NCBI RefSeq assembly: GCF_001298735.1
Contig: NZ_CYSP01000018.1
Span: 1 to 64,000, forward strand
Direction of reading: 5' to 3'
DNA from: Propionispora sp. 2/2-37
Lineage (GTDB): Bacteria > Bacillota > Negativicutes > Propionisporales > Propionisporaceae
Length of the DNA stretch: 64,000 nt
Part shown: positions 1 through 9,269 of the stretch, one piece after another
Layout of the letters: each line of letters begins with the position of its first letter
Position numbering within the stretch: the first letter of the stretch is position 1
The notes under the pieces: generated by a model
The model's input: the letters and a program-made list of their open reading frames with translations, nothing else
The model's database searches: none
Told to the model about the DNA's origin: nothing
Position numbers and translations under genes: made by a program

Positions 1-12
1 GGAGGCATTACC

Positions 13-1233
13 TTGTCCAGAAAAAAAGTGCTGTTGCTGAGTGACTTTAACTGTGCCACCGGCCTGGCAACGTTAGCCCACAATATAGTGGATTTGCTGC
101 TCCAAACGGACAATTATGATTTTGATGTCATTGGCATTAATCACACCGGCGAACCATATGATTTTAAAAAATGGCCCTTTCCCATCTATCCGGCCAGGGA
201 TTTTGCCAAGGCAGGCAAAAACCTATGGTACGATGACCCTTATGGACGCCCTCGTTTTCTAAACCTGCTGAGTTCCAAGGACTATGATATTGTATTCACT
301 TTACCGGATCTGTTTATTATGGAATCCATAGCCAACCGAATTGTCCAAATAAGACAGACAAAGAAATTCAACTGGATCTATTATTACGCCGTTGACGGCA
401 CACTCAGGGAAAGTTGGATTAACAATAGCGTTGCCCTTGCTGATTATCCTATCGCCTATACTCAATTCGCGAAAAGGGAAACGCTTCATATAAATGGAGC
501 GGTTAATCCCCAGGTGATCTACCTTGGCATAAATACAAAAGACTTTTTTCCCATCCCAGATATCGGCTCCTTCCGCAGGATGTATTTTCGGGAACACGCT
601 GACAAATTCATCGTAACCAATATTAATCGTAATCAACCTCGTAAAGATATTCCGCATACCATTGCCGCTTTTGCAAAATTTAAACAGCAAAGGCCGCATT
701 CACTGCTATATCTTCACATGAATCCCGCCGACGTAGGAGGGAATATTATTGAAATGGCTGAATTTTGGGGACTTAAACAGCATGTGGATTTTCTTGTTCC
801 TGAAAAATATGATGATTACCACGGTTACCCTATAGACACATTGAATAAACTTTACAATGCTTCCGATGTGCTTATCTCCACGACGCTGGGCGAAGGCTGG
901 GGATTAACCGTAACCGAAGCTATGGCAACAAAGACACCGGTCATTATCCCCGACCATACTTCCCTTAGTGAAATCGGCGCAGACGGAAGGGCCCGTCTGG
1001 TAAAATGCGGTGCCGATTATACCTGCCTCGGTGCGATAGACTTTAACCGCTACCGCCCGTTAACCGATACCACCGATCTGATATCTGCGCTGGTCGAATG
1101 CCACGACAACCGGGAATGCTATCGTGCTATGGCAGAACGGGCATACCACTGGGTCTTAAACCTTTCCTGGGATATAATCGGCAAACAGTGGCTCGACATT
1201 TTTGAAGCCGCATCACAAAAAAACTTATGTTAG
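13..1233 (+). CDS. Glycosyltransferase, GT-B fold, GT4-like
   Basis: This 406-residue protein is probably a retaining glycosyltransferase that moves a sugar from a nucleotide donor to a glycan or surface acceptor. The start is a TTG preceded by GGAGG at the very edge of the window. The C-terminal half carries the donor-site signature of GT4 enzymes, GEGWGLTVTEAMATKTPVI followed by SLSE, which gives the spaced glutamates (EX7E-like) of the family. The N-terminal half has a Rossmann-like start (KVLLLSDFNCATGLATLAHN). No membrane segment or signal peptide is visible. A hairpin terminator follows at 1248-1281. The donor and acceptor cannot be read from sequence; a GDP-mannose dehydratase gene 1.2 kb downstream makes a GDP-sugar donor possible. 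Other genes of the same cluster may lie left of the window. Confidence 0.85.
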   Translation: MSRKKVLLLSDFNCATGLATLAHNIVDLLLQTDNYDFDVIGINHTGEPYDFKKWPFPIYPARDFAKAGKNLWYDDPYGRPRFLNLLSSKDYDIVFTLPDLFIMESIANRIVQIRQTKKFNWIYYYAVDGTLRESWINNSVALADYPIAYTQFAKRETLHINGAVNPQVIYLGINTKDFFPIPDIGSFRRMYFREHADKFIVTNINRNQPRKDIPHTIAAFAKFKQQRPHSLLYLHMNPADVGGNIIEMAEFWGLKQHVDFLVPEKYDDYHGYPIDTLNKLYNASDVLISTTLGEGWGLTVTEAMATKTPVIIPDHTSLSEIGADGRARLVKCGADYTCLGAIDFNRYRPLTDTTDLISALVECHDNRECYRAMAERAYHWVLNLSWDIIGKQWLDIFEAASQKNLC

Positions 1234-1247
1234 TTTCTTTTCTTGAT

Positions 1248-1285
1248 AAAGGTCCGGTTAGCCAGAGGCTGCCGGACCTTTTCAA
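1248..1285 (+). terminator. Terminator after glycosyltransferase gene
   Basis: Arms AAAGGTCCGG (1248-1257) and CCGGACCTTT (1272-1281) pair perfectly and are followed by a short T-rich stretch. It separates the glycosyltransferase gene from the small-protein gene at 1372. Confidence 0.7.
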
Positions 1286-1371
1286 TATATCAGGATAAGT
1301 AACCAATACATTATGATAGGCATACTATGAAGTAGGAAACCAATAAAAAGAAAAAAGGAGAGATAGAAACT

Positions 1372-1884
1372 ATGGGACTTCCTAAAGGCTTAGATTTTGC
1401 CGGTGGAGCAATCGTCACACTGGTTCTGGAAGATTTCCAGCAACTCACCGGACGATTTATCGGAGTCTTCGATGATAACCGTAAGCAGTACAAAGACCCT
1501 GGTTGTTATAAGTCCGATGATTCAAAATACGATCCGGACCATAAGTATGATGATTACGACAAACACAAACACGAACATGAACATGAAGACAAATGCAAAC
1601 CAGAACCGCATGATAAATGCTGCAAACCGCCTCATGTCGATGTTGACGTTGACGTCGAAGATGAACGTGAATTTCTGCTGCTGCAGTTAAGCGAAGCAGC
1701 CGGTGCAGTAACTCTTACTTCTGCCACTCCCATAATCGTCGGCGGCGTAGTAACCGGTGTAACCCTCGGAGTGACCTCCACTTCATTCCCTGCAGGTTCC
1801 TTTGTTGCTGTCAATGTCGATCAAATTATCTATGCCGCAACAGGCGGTGTAACCACCACCTTCACCATACCTATTACTCTATAA
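1372..1884 (+). CDS. Small protein of unknown function with His/Asp/Lys-rich insert (paralog 1)
   Basis: I do not recognise this 170-residue protein. It has no signal peptide or membrane segment and starts after an AAAAGGAGAG ribosome site. Two conserved blocks are shared with the gene at 2025: an N-terminal block (GLDFAGGAIVTLVLEDFQQL, then TGRFIGVFD) and a C-terminal block (REFLLLQLSEAAGAV to VNVDQIIYAATGG). The alternating hydrophobic pattern and the closing VNVDQIIY are like small beta-barrel (SH3/Sm-like) domains of some spore-coat proteins, which is only an inference. Between the blocks, roughly residues 45-100, lies a charged insert with KHKHEHEHEDK, CCKPPH and DVDVDVED, plausibly metal-binding. 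The hairpin at 1911-1940 ends its transcript. A spore or cell-surface role is possible because germination genes and glycan genes are close by. Confidence 0.75.
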   Translation: MGLPKGLDFAGGAIVTLVLEDFQQLTGRFIGVFDDNRKQYKDPGCYKSDDSKYDPDHKYDDYDKHKHEHEHEDKCKPEPHDKCCKPPHVDVDVDVEDEREFLLLQLSEAAGAVTLTSATPIIVGGVVTGVTLGVTSTSFPAGSFVAVNVDQIIYAATGGVTTTFTIPITL

Positions 1885-1910
1885 TAAATGATCATTAACA
1901 AGGGTTTCGG

Positions 1911-1945
1911 ATAACTCCGCTATGGTAACAGCGGAGTTATTCTAT
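1911..1945 (+). terminator. Hairpin between the two paralogous genes
   Basis: Arms ATAACTCCGCT (1911-1921) and AGCGGAGTTAT (1930-1940) are perfectly complementary and followed by a weak T-rich stretch (TCTAT). The second paralog is therefore probably transcribed separately or at a different level. Confidence 0.6.
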
Positions 1946-2024
1946 GCATAACTGCGAAGGAACGCTTACATCTCTTACTGCATAGTATGTATTAGTCAAA
2001 TCCGGTAAAAAAGGAGGATAAAAA

Positions 2025-2420
2025 ATGAGAAAACTTCCGAAGGGTTTAGATTTTGCCGGCGGTACAATAGTCACTCTTGTTTTAGAAGATTGGCAGCAAC
2101 TTACCGGAACCTTTATTGGAGTATTCGACAAGGATAAACCCTACTCAGGTCCTAAATCTGAATATTATAAGCCAAGGCTGACAATTGATGTAGATGTGGA
2201 AGACCCCCTGGAATTTTTAGTACTGCAATTAACCGAACCGGCCGGAATCGTATCCCTTACTTCAGCAGCACCGTTAGTCAGTGGCTTGATTACCACTGGA
2301 GTTGATCTTGGTATTACTTCAACAACCTTCGCTGCCGGTACATTTGTTTCCATAAATCTGGATCATGTTTTATTTGTATCAACAGGCGGCATCACTACAA
2401 GCTTCAGTTTTTCTGTTTAA
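2025..2420 (+). CDS. Small protein of unknown function (paralog 2, no charged insert)
   Basis: This 131-residue protein is a paralog of the product at 1372. The N-terminal block (GLDFAGGTIVTLVLEDWQQL) and the C-terminal block (EFLVLQLTEPAGIVSLTSAA, then NLDHVLFVSTGG) match position for position. The long His/Lys/Asp-rich insert is replaced by a short linker (KPYSGPKSEYYKPRL), although the IDVDVED acidic motif is kept. The start follows AAAAAAGGAGG with normal spacing. The stop lies just before a bidirectional terminator. There is no signal peptide, transmembrane helix or known catalytic motif. The protein is probably a small beta-rich structural or binding domain; function unknown. The pair looks like a tandem duplication in which one copy gained or lost the insert. 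Confidence 0.75.
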   Translation: MRKLPKGLDFAGGTIVTLVLEDWQQLTGTFIGVFDKDKPYSGPKSEYYKPRLTIDVDVEDPLEFLVLQLTEPAGIVSLTSAAPLVSGLITTGVDLGITSTTFAAGTFVSINLDHVLFVSTGGITTSFSFSV

Positions 2421-2428
2421 CGCGCGCT

Positions 2429-2477
2429 GTTAAAAAGAACGAAACCCTGATGTTATCAGGGTTTCGTTCTTTTTAAC
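2429..2477. terminator. Bidirectional terminator between convergent genes
   Basis: A 23-bp perfect stem (2429-2451 with 2455-2477) has a 3-nt loop. Its arms begin and end with GTTAAAAAGAAC / GTTCTTTTTAAC, so a T-run follows the core on both strands. It serves the gene ending at 2420 (+) and gmd ending at 2484 (-). Confidence 0.9.
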
Positions 2478-2483
2478 GACATA

Positions 2484-3524
<1,041 letters not shown>

Positions 3525-3580
3525 CTAAAGAAATAAAAAGCCGGCAACCTTTATATGTTTCAGTCCTACCTGCCGCTTTC

Positions 3581-3610
3581 TATCCCCTTTGGTCTTCCTA
3601 AAAGGGGATA
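3581..3610. repeat. Inverted repeat between divergent gmd and ger genes
   Basis: TATCCCCTTT (3581-3590) and AAAGGGGATA (3601-3610) form a perfect 10-bp inverted repeat in the divergent intergenic region. It has no T-run, so it is more likely an operator than a terminator. A weak forespore-type -10 (AATACTA, 3629-3635) with GATAAA 17 bp upstream could be a sigma-G promoter for the germination genes. Confidence 0.4.
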
Positions 3611-3671
3611 AATTCTAAATAAATGGAAAATACTAAAAAGAATTTCGTTACCTGGTGAGCACGCGAGGTGA

Positions 3672-5291
3672 ATGACAATTTACAAGAAACTGATAGGGCG
3701 GCTGCGTTTTTTGCAGTACCTCCAGGCGAAACAACATAGTGTCCGCCTGAGCCAAAGTAAAGAACCGGCCAATACTCATATACTCAGCACCAACATAAAA
3801 GATAATGAAACCTTTCTTAAAACCAGCTTGGGGAAAAGCAATGATGTTGTCTTCAGGGAGATTACCCTTGGCCTCAAAAGTAAAACCAAAGCCCTGATTT
3901 GCTTTATTGACGGTCTGGCCGATAAAGACAAAATTAATGAACATATTATAAAATCACTGACCATTGATGCCCATCTTGCAATAGAGGAAAACAATGTAGC
4001 ACAGGATATTTTCCATGCCGTAAAAAACAGTTTATTGACCGCCTCCGAAATTAAGGAAACCCGGTCGTTAAACGAAGTTCTCCGAGGCATTTTAGCCGGT
4101 GATGTCCTCCTTATTATTAACGGCTATGATTCAGCGTTCATCATCGGTATGAAAGGCTGGGCAACAAGAGCCATTGCCGAACCTTATACCGAATCGACCA
4201 TTCGCGGCCCCCGTGAAGGCTTTACCGAAACACTGCGTACCAATACTTCCATGCTGCGAAGAAAAATTAAAAATCCAAATTTGATATTTGAATCCTTAAC
4301 CATTGGCCAGCAGACCCATACCGAAATCAATATCGTATATATCAAGGGAGTCGCCAGTGAAAGCATGGTAGCTGAAGTAAAGAAACGGTTAAGACACATT
4401 GATACAGATGCCATTTTGGAATCAGGCTATATCGAACAATATATTGAAGACAATCCTTTTTCTTTTTTTTCCACCATAGGAAATTCCGAGAAGCCGGATA
4501 TTGTGGCAGCGAAACTGCTGGAAGGCAGAGTGGCTATTTTCTGCGACGGAACCCCCTTTGTCCTCACCGTTCCGCTTTTGTTTATCGAAACCCTCCAATC
4601 GGCTGAAGATTATTATTCCCGTCCCTATCTCGCTACCATTGTCCGCTGGATTCGCTTCTTCGCTTTTGTGATCACATTGACAGCCCCGGCTCTCTATGTG
4701 GCTTTGGAGACCTTCCATCAGGAATTGCTGCCCACCGTTCTCCTGATTACAGCTGCCGCGGCAAGAGAGGGTATTCCCTTTCCGGCTTTTTTAGAAGGGA
4801 TGATCATCGGTGTTATTTTCGAAATCCTGCGGGAGTCGGGCATCAGAATGCCACAACCGGTTGGACAGGCAGTCAGTATTGTAGGTGCCCTGGTAGTGGG
4901 AGAAGCTGCCGTACGGGCAGGAATTATCAGCGCTCCCATGGTTATCATCGCTGCCCTAACGGCCATTACGGGATTCATCGTTACACCCCTAATGGATGCG
5001 GTCGTCCCCTTCCGTTTTTTCCTCTTAGGCCTGGCTGCCATGTTCGGTCTATATGGAATTACGATTGGGTTAATCCTAATGCTGGGGCACATGTGTTCCT
5101 TGCGTTCCTTCGGTACTCCTTACCTTTCTCCCTTCGCGCCTACGAATAAAGCAGGCCTGAAAGATGCTTTATTTCGCGCTCCGCTCTGGCTGATGCATAC
5201 CCGTCCCCAAGTCATCACCTGGAAAACTTCCGCCAGGCAGTCCTCCTCCCTGCAGCCTGATCAGGATACCAAGGAAGGTGAGCACCAATGA
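3672..5291 (+). CDS. Spore germination receptor A subunit (GerA/GerKA family)
   Basis: This 539-residue protein is the large subunit of a germinant receptor in the inner membrane of the spore, which senses small nutrients and starts germination. The first 290 residues are soluble and contain the family blocks ILAGDVLLIINGYDSAFIIG, TIRGPREGFTE, TSMLRRKI and SGYIEQYIED. The following region (about 300-480) holds about five hydrophobic helices, including REGIPFPAFLEG and RMPQPVGQAVSIVGALVVG, which are characteristic of GerA. The C-terminal cytoplasmic tail contains FGTPYLSPFAP. An in-frame stop just before 3672 fixes the start; the SD-like GAGGTG is unusually close to it. The gene overlaps the C-subunit gene by four bases (ATGA), so the operon order is A-C-B. 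The germinant cannot be predicted. Confidence 0.95.
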   Translation: MTIYKKLIGRLRFLQYLQAKQHSVRLSQSKEPANTHILSTNIKDNETFLKTSLGKSNDVVFREITLGLKSKTKALICFIDGLADKDKINEHIIKSLTIDAHLAIEENNVAQDIFHAVKNSLLTASEIKETRSLNEVLRGILAGDVLLIINGYDSAFIIGMKGWATRAIAEPYTESTIRGPREGFTETLRTNTSMLRRKIKNPNLIFESLTIGQQTHTEINIVYIKGVASESMVAEVKKRLRHIDTDAILESGYIEQYIEDNPFSFFSTIGNSEKPDIVAAKLLEGRVAIFCDGTPFVLTVPLLFIETLQSAEDYYSRPYLATIVRWIRFFAFVITLTAPALYVALETFHQELLPTVLLITAAAAREGIPFPAFLEGMIIGVIFEILRESGIRMPQPVGQAVSIVGALVVGEAAVRAGIISAPMVIIAALTAITGFIVTPLMDAVVPFRFFLLGLAAMFGLYGITIGLILMLGHMCSLRSFGTPYLSPFAPTNKAGLKDALFRAPLWLMHTRPQVITWKTSARQSSSLQPDQDTKEGEHQ

Positions 5292-6541
5292 TCCGGGCAA
5301 TAAGTATCGTCATAACCGCCATGTTTTGCACCACCCTTTTATCCGGCTGCTGGAGCCGGATAGAATTAAACGAACTTGGCATTGTGTTGGCTGTTGCGCT
5401 GGATAAGGATGCCGCTACCGGAGAAATCATCATGACTTCACAATTTGTAAGACCGGAAGCCTTAAAGGCGGAAGGCGGCGCTACACAAAAGGACCCGGTT
5501 GAGTTTATTACAACCAGGGGGGCAACCGTATCCGAAGCCGTACGGAATATTTCCAAAGAATTTGACCGAAAACCCTTCTATTCTCATAATAAAATACTGG
5601 TAATTGACGAACAGCTTGCCCGCGAGGGAGTACTGCCCATTTTAGATTTCTGGAAACGGTTTGCCGAAATCCGCCCGGTGCTTTCAGTGGTTATAGCCAA
5701 AGGTGTACCAGCACGGGAAATTATCGGCGAACGGAATGGAGTAGAAGGCATTCAAGCCATTTATCTGGACTCTATGATCAAACGGCAGGATATCCACTCC
5801 GAATCCAATACGTCAAACCTGCTGGATTTTTTAAAAGCATTGGGAAGTAACGAAATTAATCCTGTCACCGGAGCCATGGAAATCGTGGATACACCGCCTG
5901 TATCCAGTGAAGAAAAAAAGGTTGCAACTTATAAAGGCATCAAGCTTGCCGGTACGGCAGTATTTAAAAAAGACAAATTAGTGGGATTTCTGGATGGCCG
6001 CGAAACACGGGGCTTAAATTGGATAACCGGAAAAGTTAAAAACGGCATTATCCAGGTTCCTTCGCCCGGCGAAACAGACAAGCTGGCTGCTATTGAAATA
6101 AAAAGCGCCAATAGTACGGTAAAAGCAAAACTGCTGAATGGAAAATATGTCTTTGCGATTCAGGTAAAGGAAGTGGGCGACCTCATTGAACAGCAATCGC
6201 TTACCAACGTATCCAAACTGCCCAATTTGGAAGAACTTAATCTGGCGCAAAAAAAGGTTATTGAGTCGGAAATCGCAGACGTGATAGCCAAAGCGCAACA
6301 AGAATATGCTTCCGATATTCTGGGATTCGGTAATGCCCTGCACATTGCTTATCCCGACGAGTGGGAAAAAGTAAAAGATGACTGGGCCTATCTGTTTCCT
6401 TCTGCCGAATATACGGTCACCGTGAAAACCGAAATCAGAAGAACCGGGTTGCTGCAAAAAGCCGTCATCGAAAAAGAAAGGCCAGAACCTGAAATGAAAA
6501 ACAGAAGCAGACCTTATGATATGCTAAAACCAGAAGAATAA
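5288..6541 (+). CDS. Spore germination receptor C subunit, lipoprotein (GerC family)
   Basis: This is the lipid-anchored subunit of the germinant receptor, on the outer face of the inner spore membrane. The N-terminus is a lipoprotein signal peptide ending in the lipobox LLSGC (Cys about residue 21), followed by WSRIELNELGIVLAVALDKD, a hallmark of Ger(x)C proteins. Further family features are TTRGATVSEAVRNIS, FYSHNKILVI and the C-terminal YPDEWEKVKDDWAYLFPSAE. The 417-residue length is at the upper end of the family. Start and upstream stop overlap in ATGA, showing translational coupling to the A subunit. The gene is followed within 50 bp by the B subunit. Confidence 0.94.
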   Translation: MIRAISIVITAMFCTTLLSGCWSRIELNELGIVLAVALDKDAATGEIIMTSQFVRPEALKAEGGATQKDPVEFITTRGATVSEAVRNISKEFDRKPFYSHNKILVIDEQLAREGVLPILDFWKRFAEIRPVLSVVIAKGVPAREIIGERNGVEGIQAIYLDSMIKRQDIHSESNTSNLLDFLKALGSNEINPVTGAMEIVDTPPVSSEEKKVATYKGIKLAGTAVFKKDKLVGFLDGRETRGLNWITGKVKNGIIQVPSPGETDKLAAIEIKSANSTVKAKLLNGKYVFAIQVKEVGDLIEQQSLTNVSKLPNLEELNLAQKKVIESEIADVIAKAQQEYASDILGFGNALHIAYPDEWEKVKDDWAYLFPSAEYTVTVKTEIRRTGLLQKAVIEKERPEPEMKNRSRPYDMLKPEE

Positions 6542-6583
6542 CGGGTGACTCCCGGATTTAAAAATAAGGAGAATTCCTTCCAT

Positions 6584-7708
6584 ATGAGAAAAAATATCCA
6601 AATAAGCAATTACCAATTATTTTGCCTGCTAGTCATGCACTCTTTGGGAAGCTCTACATTGTTTGCTCTCGGGATACGCGCGAAACAAGACGCCTGGCTG
6701 GTTGTTTTAAGCGGCCTTGTCCTCGGCTTTGGCATTTTGTGGCTTCATACGGAAATTCAAAAAAATTACCCACACAACAATTTAACGGAAATAAACACTA
6801 TACTATTCGGCAAACTATTAGGGGGGTTCATAACAATCGCTTTTGCCGGATATTTCACTTGGGTCTCCATTTTGAATTTCAGTGAATTCGCCGAATTAAT
6901 TGCCATTACCACGCTGCACGACACGCCCATCCTCGCCATCCAGATTACCTTTATGCTGGTCATCATCTATCTCACCTTGCAGGGCATCGAAGTCTTGGCA
7001 CGCATGAGCGAATTGCTTATGCCTCTCGTTATGTTCTCGCTAATACTGATCTTTATATTAATCATTGTGTCGGGAAATGTGAATCTTAAGGAAATGCTGC
7101 CTATGCTGGCCAAAGGAATTATGCCTGTTTTCAAAGAAGTTTTTCCTACCTTTTCCACCTTTCCCTATGGGGAAGACGTCGTGTTTCTCATGTTTTACTG
7201 TTACGCCAACGAACCCCGTCTTATCCGCAAATACGCTTTTGCCGCCATTTTCATGCTGGGTACATCACTGGTCATTTCAACTATCCTCATTGTCTGTGTA
7301 TTAGGCGTCAATCTAACTGCCGCTTCCACCATTCCCCTGATTGAAGTTGTCAAAATGATTAACATCGGCAGCATTATTACCAACATTGACGCCATCGCCG
7401 TCATTGTAATTTTTATTGGCGGACTTTATAAAGCCATGTTGTTTTTCTATGGAGCGGTGCTTGCCTTATCCACCTTATTCAAAGTCAAAAAAGAACTCTT
7501 AGTTATCGCAATGGGCATTTTTCTGGTGTGGCTTAATCTTACCATTATTCCTAACTTTGTATTTCACCGCTTCATCGGAATATCTTTTGGCAATAGTTAT
7601 ATTCATGAGATTTATACCATTTATCTTCCTGCTCTCATACTCATAACCACATGGTTAAGAAAGCTGAAGCAAAAACTAGAGCACTCTCCCTGTGTAAATA
7701 AGCAATAA
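6584..7708 (+). CDS. Spore germination receptor B subunit (GerB family, APC-type permease)
   Basis: This polytopic membrane protein (374 residues, about ten helices) belongs to the amino acid-polyamine-organocation superfamily and is the probable germinant-binding subunit of the receptor. Family features include the N-terminal ISNYQLFCLLVMHSLGSSTL, the central FPTFSTFPYGEDVVFLMFYC and the late IDAIAVIVIFIGGLYKAMLF. I choose ATG at 6584 because AAGGAG lies 13 bases upstream. The longer frame opens with GTG at 6545 and has no ribosome site. With the A and C genes upstream it completes a tricistronic receptor operon; a small membrane-protein gene follows after 35 bp. Confidence 0.92.
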   Translation: MRKNIQISNYQLFCLLVMHSLGSSTLFALGIRAKQDAWLVVLSGLVLGFGILWLHTEIQKNYPHNNLTEINTILFGKLLGGFITIAFAGYFTWVSILNFSEFAELIAITTLHDTPILAIQITFMLVIIYLTLQGIEVLARMSELLMPLVMFSLILIFILIIVSGNVNLKEMLPMLAKGIMPVFKEVFPTFSTFPYGEDVVFLMFYCYANEPRLIRKYAFAAIFMLGTSLVISTILIVCVLGVNLTAASTIPLIEVVKMINIGSIITNIDAIAVIVIFIGGLYKAMLFFYGAVLALSTLFKVKKELLVIAMGIFLVWLNLTIIPNFVFHRFIGISFGNSYIHEIYTIYLPALILITTWLRKLKQKLEHSPCVNKQ

Positions 7709-7743
7709 ATTTCCCATAAAAATATGTAACGCAAGGTGATTCC

Positions 7744-7884
7744 ATGCCCATCACTGATTTACTGCAAGCTGTCGGAGTGTTTCCTGCAACCGTTTTTTTA
7801 AGCGGCTGGCTCTGTATTGCACTGGTAATTCTCTTTATCCTTCATAACCTGTTGGTGTGCCTCATCAGACTATTGCGCCGATAA
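7744..7884 (+). CDS. 46-residue membrane protein at the end of the germination operon
   Basis: A small reading frame encodes a 46-residue, mostly hydrophobic protein. It starts at ATG with an AAGGTG ribosome site and ends in a basic tail (LIRLLRR). One long hydrophobic segment (about residues 12-40) suggests a single membrane helix or a tight hairpin. It lies 35 bp after the GerB-like gene and directly before the terminator at 7887, so it is very probably the last gene of the receptor operon. Some Bacillus germination operons carry a fourth small membrane D subunit; this protein may play that part, but it is shorter than the usual two-helix D subunits and I see no sequence motif to prove it. 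Confidence 0.6.
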   Translation: MPITDLLQAVGVFPATVFLSGWLCIALVILFILHNLLVCLIRLLRR

Positions 7885-7886
7885 AT

Positions 7887-7935
7887 AAAACTCCTGCGGC
7901 AGCCCGTGGTATTAGCTGCGCAAGAGTTTTTATAC
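7887..7935. terminator. Terminator between ger operon and proA
   Basis: An imperfect stem (AAAACTCCTGCGGCAGC with GCTGCGCAAGAGTTTT) is followed by T-runs on the plus strand and A-runs on the left side. It can end both the germination operon and the convergent proA transcript. Confidence 0.75.
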
Positions 7936-7943
7936 TTTCTGCC

Positions 7944-9239
7944 TTATAAGGGAAAAGACCTGTTGATTTTTTTATGGGTAAATTGTTTGGTCCGTTTGGC
8001 ATAATCTTCAACAATATGGCCGTTCCCTACTACCTTGTACTTATAGATAATCATACCGTCCAGGCCCACCGGTCCCCGGGCGTGAATCTTACTGGTACTA
8101 ATGCCGACTTCAGCACCGAAACCATAGCGGAAACCATCACTGAAACGGGTCGAACAGTTCCACATTACATTACCGGAATCGGCATATTCCATAAACCGTG
8201 CCGCTTTTTCCCGATCCGTGGTGATGATACTGTCCGTATGGCCCGAACCATAGGTATTGATATGTTCGATCGCTTCATTAAGCCCGGATACTATTTTAAT
8301 CGAAAGTTTATAATCCAGATATTCCGTTTTCCAGTCTTCTTCCGTAGCCGGATGTACCGGAATCAGTTTACAGGTATTGGAACACCCTACCAGCTCCACC
8401 TGTTTTTTATCCAGCTCCTGCTTGAGTTTTGGCAAAAATTCCGGGGCAATCCGCTCATCTACCAATAGGGTTTCCAGGGCATTACATACCGAAACATATT
8501 GAGTCTTTGAATCGTTGACAAGCTTAACCGCCATATCCAGGTCGGCATCTTCCGCCACGTAAGCATGACAAATACCGTCCGCATGTCCCATGACCGGGAT
8601 CCGGGAATGGTCCATGATGTAGCGGACAAATTCATTCGATCCCCGGGGGATAATTAAATCAATATACTTATCCATTTTCAGCATGGCAGTAACATCTTCG
8701 CGGGTTTCCAAAAGAGCCAGCCAGCTTTCCGGAATGCCGGTCTGCCCGGTTGCCTCCGCAATAATATCGGCCAGGATACGATTGGTTTTTCTGGCCTCCG
8801 ATCCGCCCTTTAGCAGGACACTGTTGCCACTTTTTAAACAAAGGGTGGAAATTTGCACCAACGCATCGGGCCGTGATTCAAAAATCATACCAATGACACC
8901 AATCGGGCAGGTCACCCGGTACAGTTCCAGTCCCTCGTCCAGTTCGGTAGCCAGCATGGTTTTGCCCACCGGATCTTCCAGTCCGATCAGACTCTGTATC
9001 CCGTCAACAACATCCTGTATTTTGCCTTCATCAAATTTTAAACGTTTCAATAAAGGCTCAGCCAGCTGTTCCTGCTCGCTGCGCAGTAAATCTTCCTTAT
9101 TGGCGGCTATAATTTCGGCCTGATGCTTGATCAGCGCATCGGCAATCCGGGCCAAGGTCTCATTCTTCCGTTCCGTACCGGTTCCGGCAAGCTGTATCGA
9201 AGCCTCTTTTACACGGCGCGCCAAATCGTTCATATTCAT
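7944..9239 (-). CDS. proA: Gamma-glutamyl phosphate reductase (proline biosynthesis)
   Basis: The enzyme reduces gamma-glutamyl phosphate with NADPH to glutamate semialdehyde, the second step of proline synthesis, in the cytoplasm. It is an aldehyde-dehydrogenase superfamily protein. Visible signatures are PIGVIGMIFESRPDALVQI, GNSVLLKGGSEA, IIPRGSNEFVRYI, the catalytic cysteine in QYVSVCNALETLLV, and the closing ARGPVGLDGM. The 431 residues are slightly longer than usual through a C-terminal extension (KKINRSFPL). The start at 9239 is supported by GGAGGG at 9247-9252. The partner gene proB is not in the window. A PHP-domain gene lies 30 bp upstream on the same strand, so the two may be co-transcribed. 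Confidence 0.96.
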   Translation of the reverse strand: MNMNDLARRVKEASIQLAGTGTERKNETLARIADALIKHQAEIIAANKEDLLRSEQEQLAEPLLKRLKFDEGKIQDVVDGIQSLIGLEDPVGKTMLATELDEGLELYRVTCPIGVIGMIFESRPDALVQISTLCLKSGNSVLLKGGSEARKTNRILADIIAEATGQTGIPESWLALLETREDVTAMLKMDKYIDLIIPRGSNEFVRYIMDHSRIPVMGHADGICHAYVAEDADLDMAVKLVNDSKTQYVSVCNALETLLVDERIAPEFLPKLKQELDKKQVELVGCSNTCKLIPVHPATEEDWKTEYLDYKLSIKIVSGLNEAIEHINTYGSGHTDSIITTDREKAARFMEYADSGNVMWNCSTRFSDGFRYGFGAEVGISTSKIHARGPVGLDGMIIYKYKVVGNGHIVEDYAKRTKQFTHKKINRSFPL

Positions 9240-9269
9240 ACCACTACCCTCCAGTAAACATAGTACGGT

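Noticed and set aside
1560..1670. Low-complexity DNA in the first paralog as a tandem repeat
   Set aside because: The Lys-His/Glu-His and Asp-Val repeats are protein-level composition; the codons vary and no regular DNA unit repeats.
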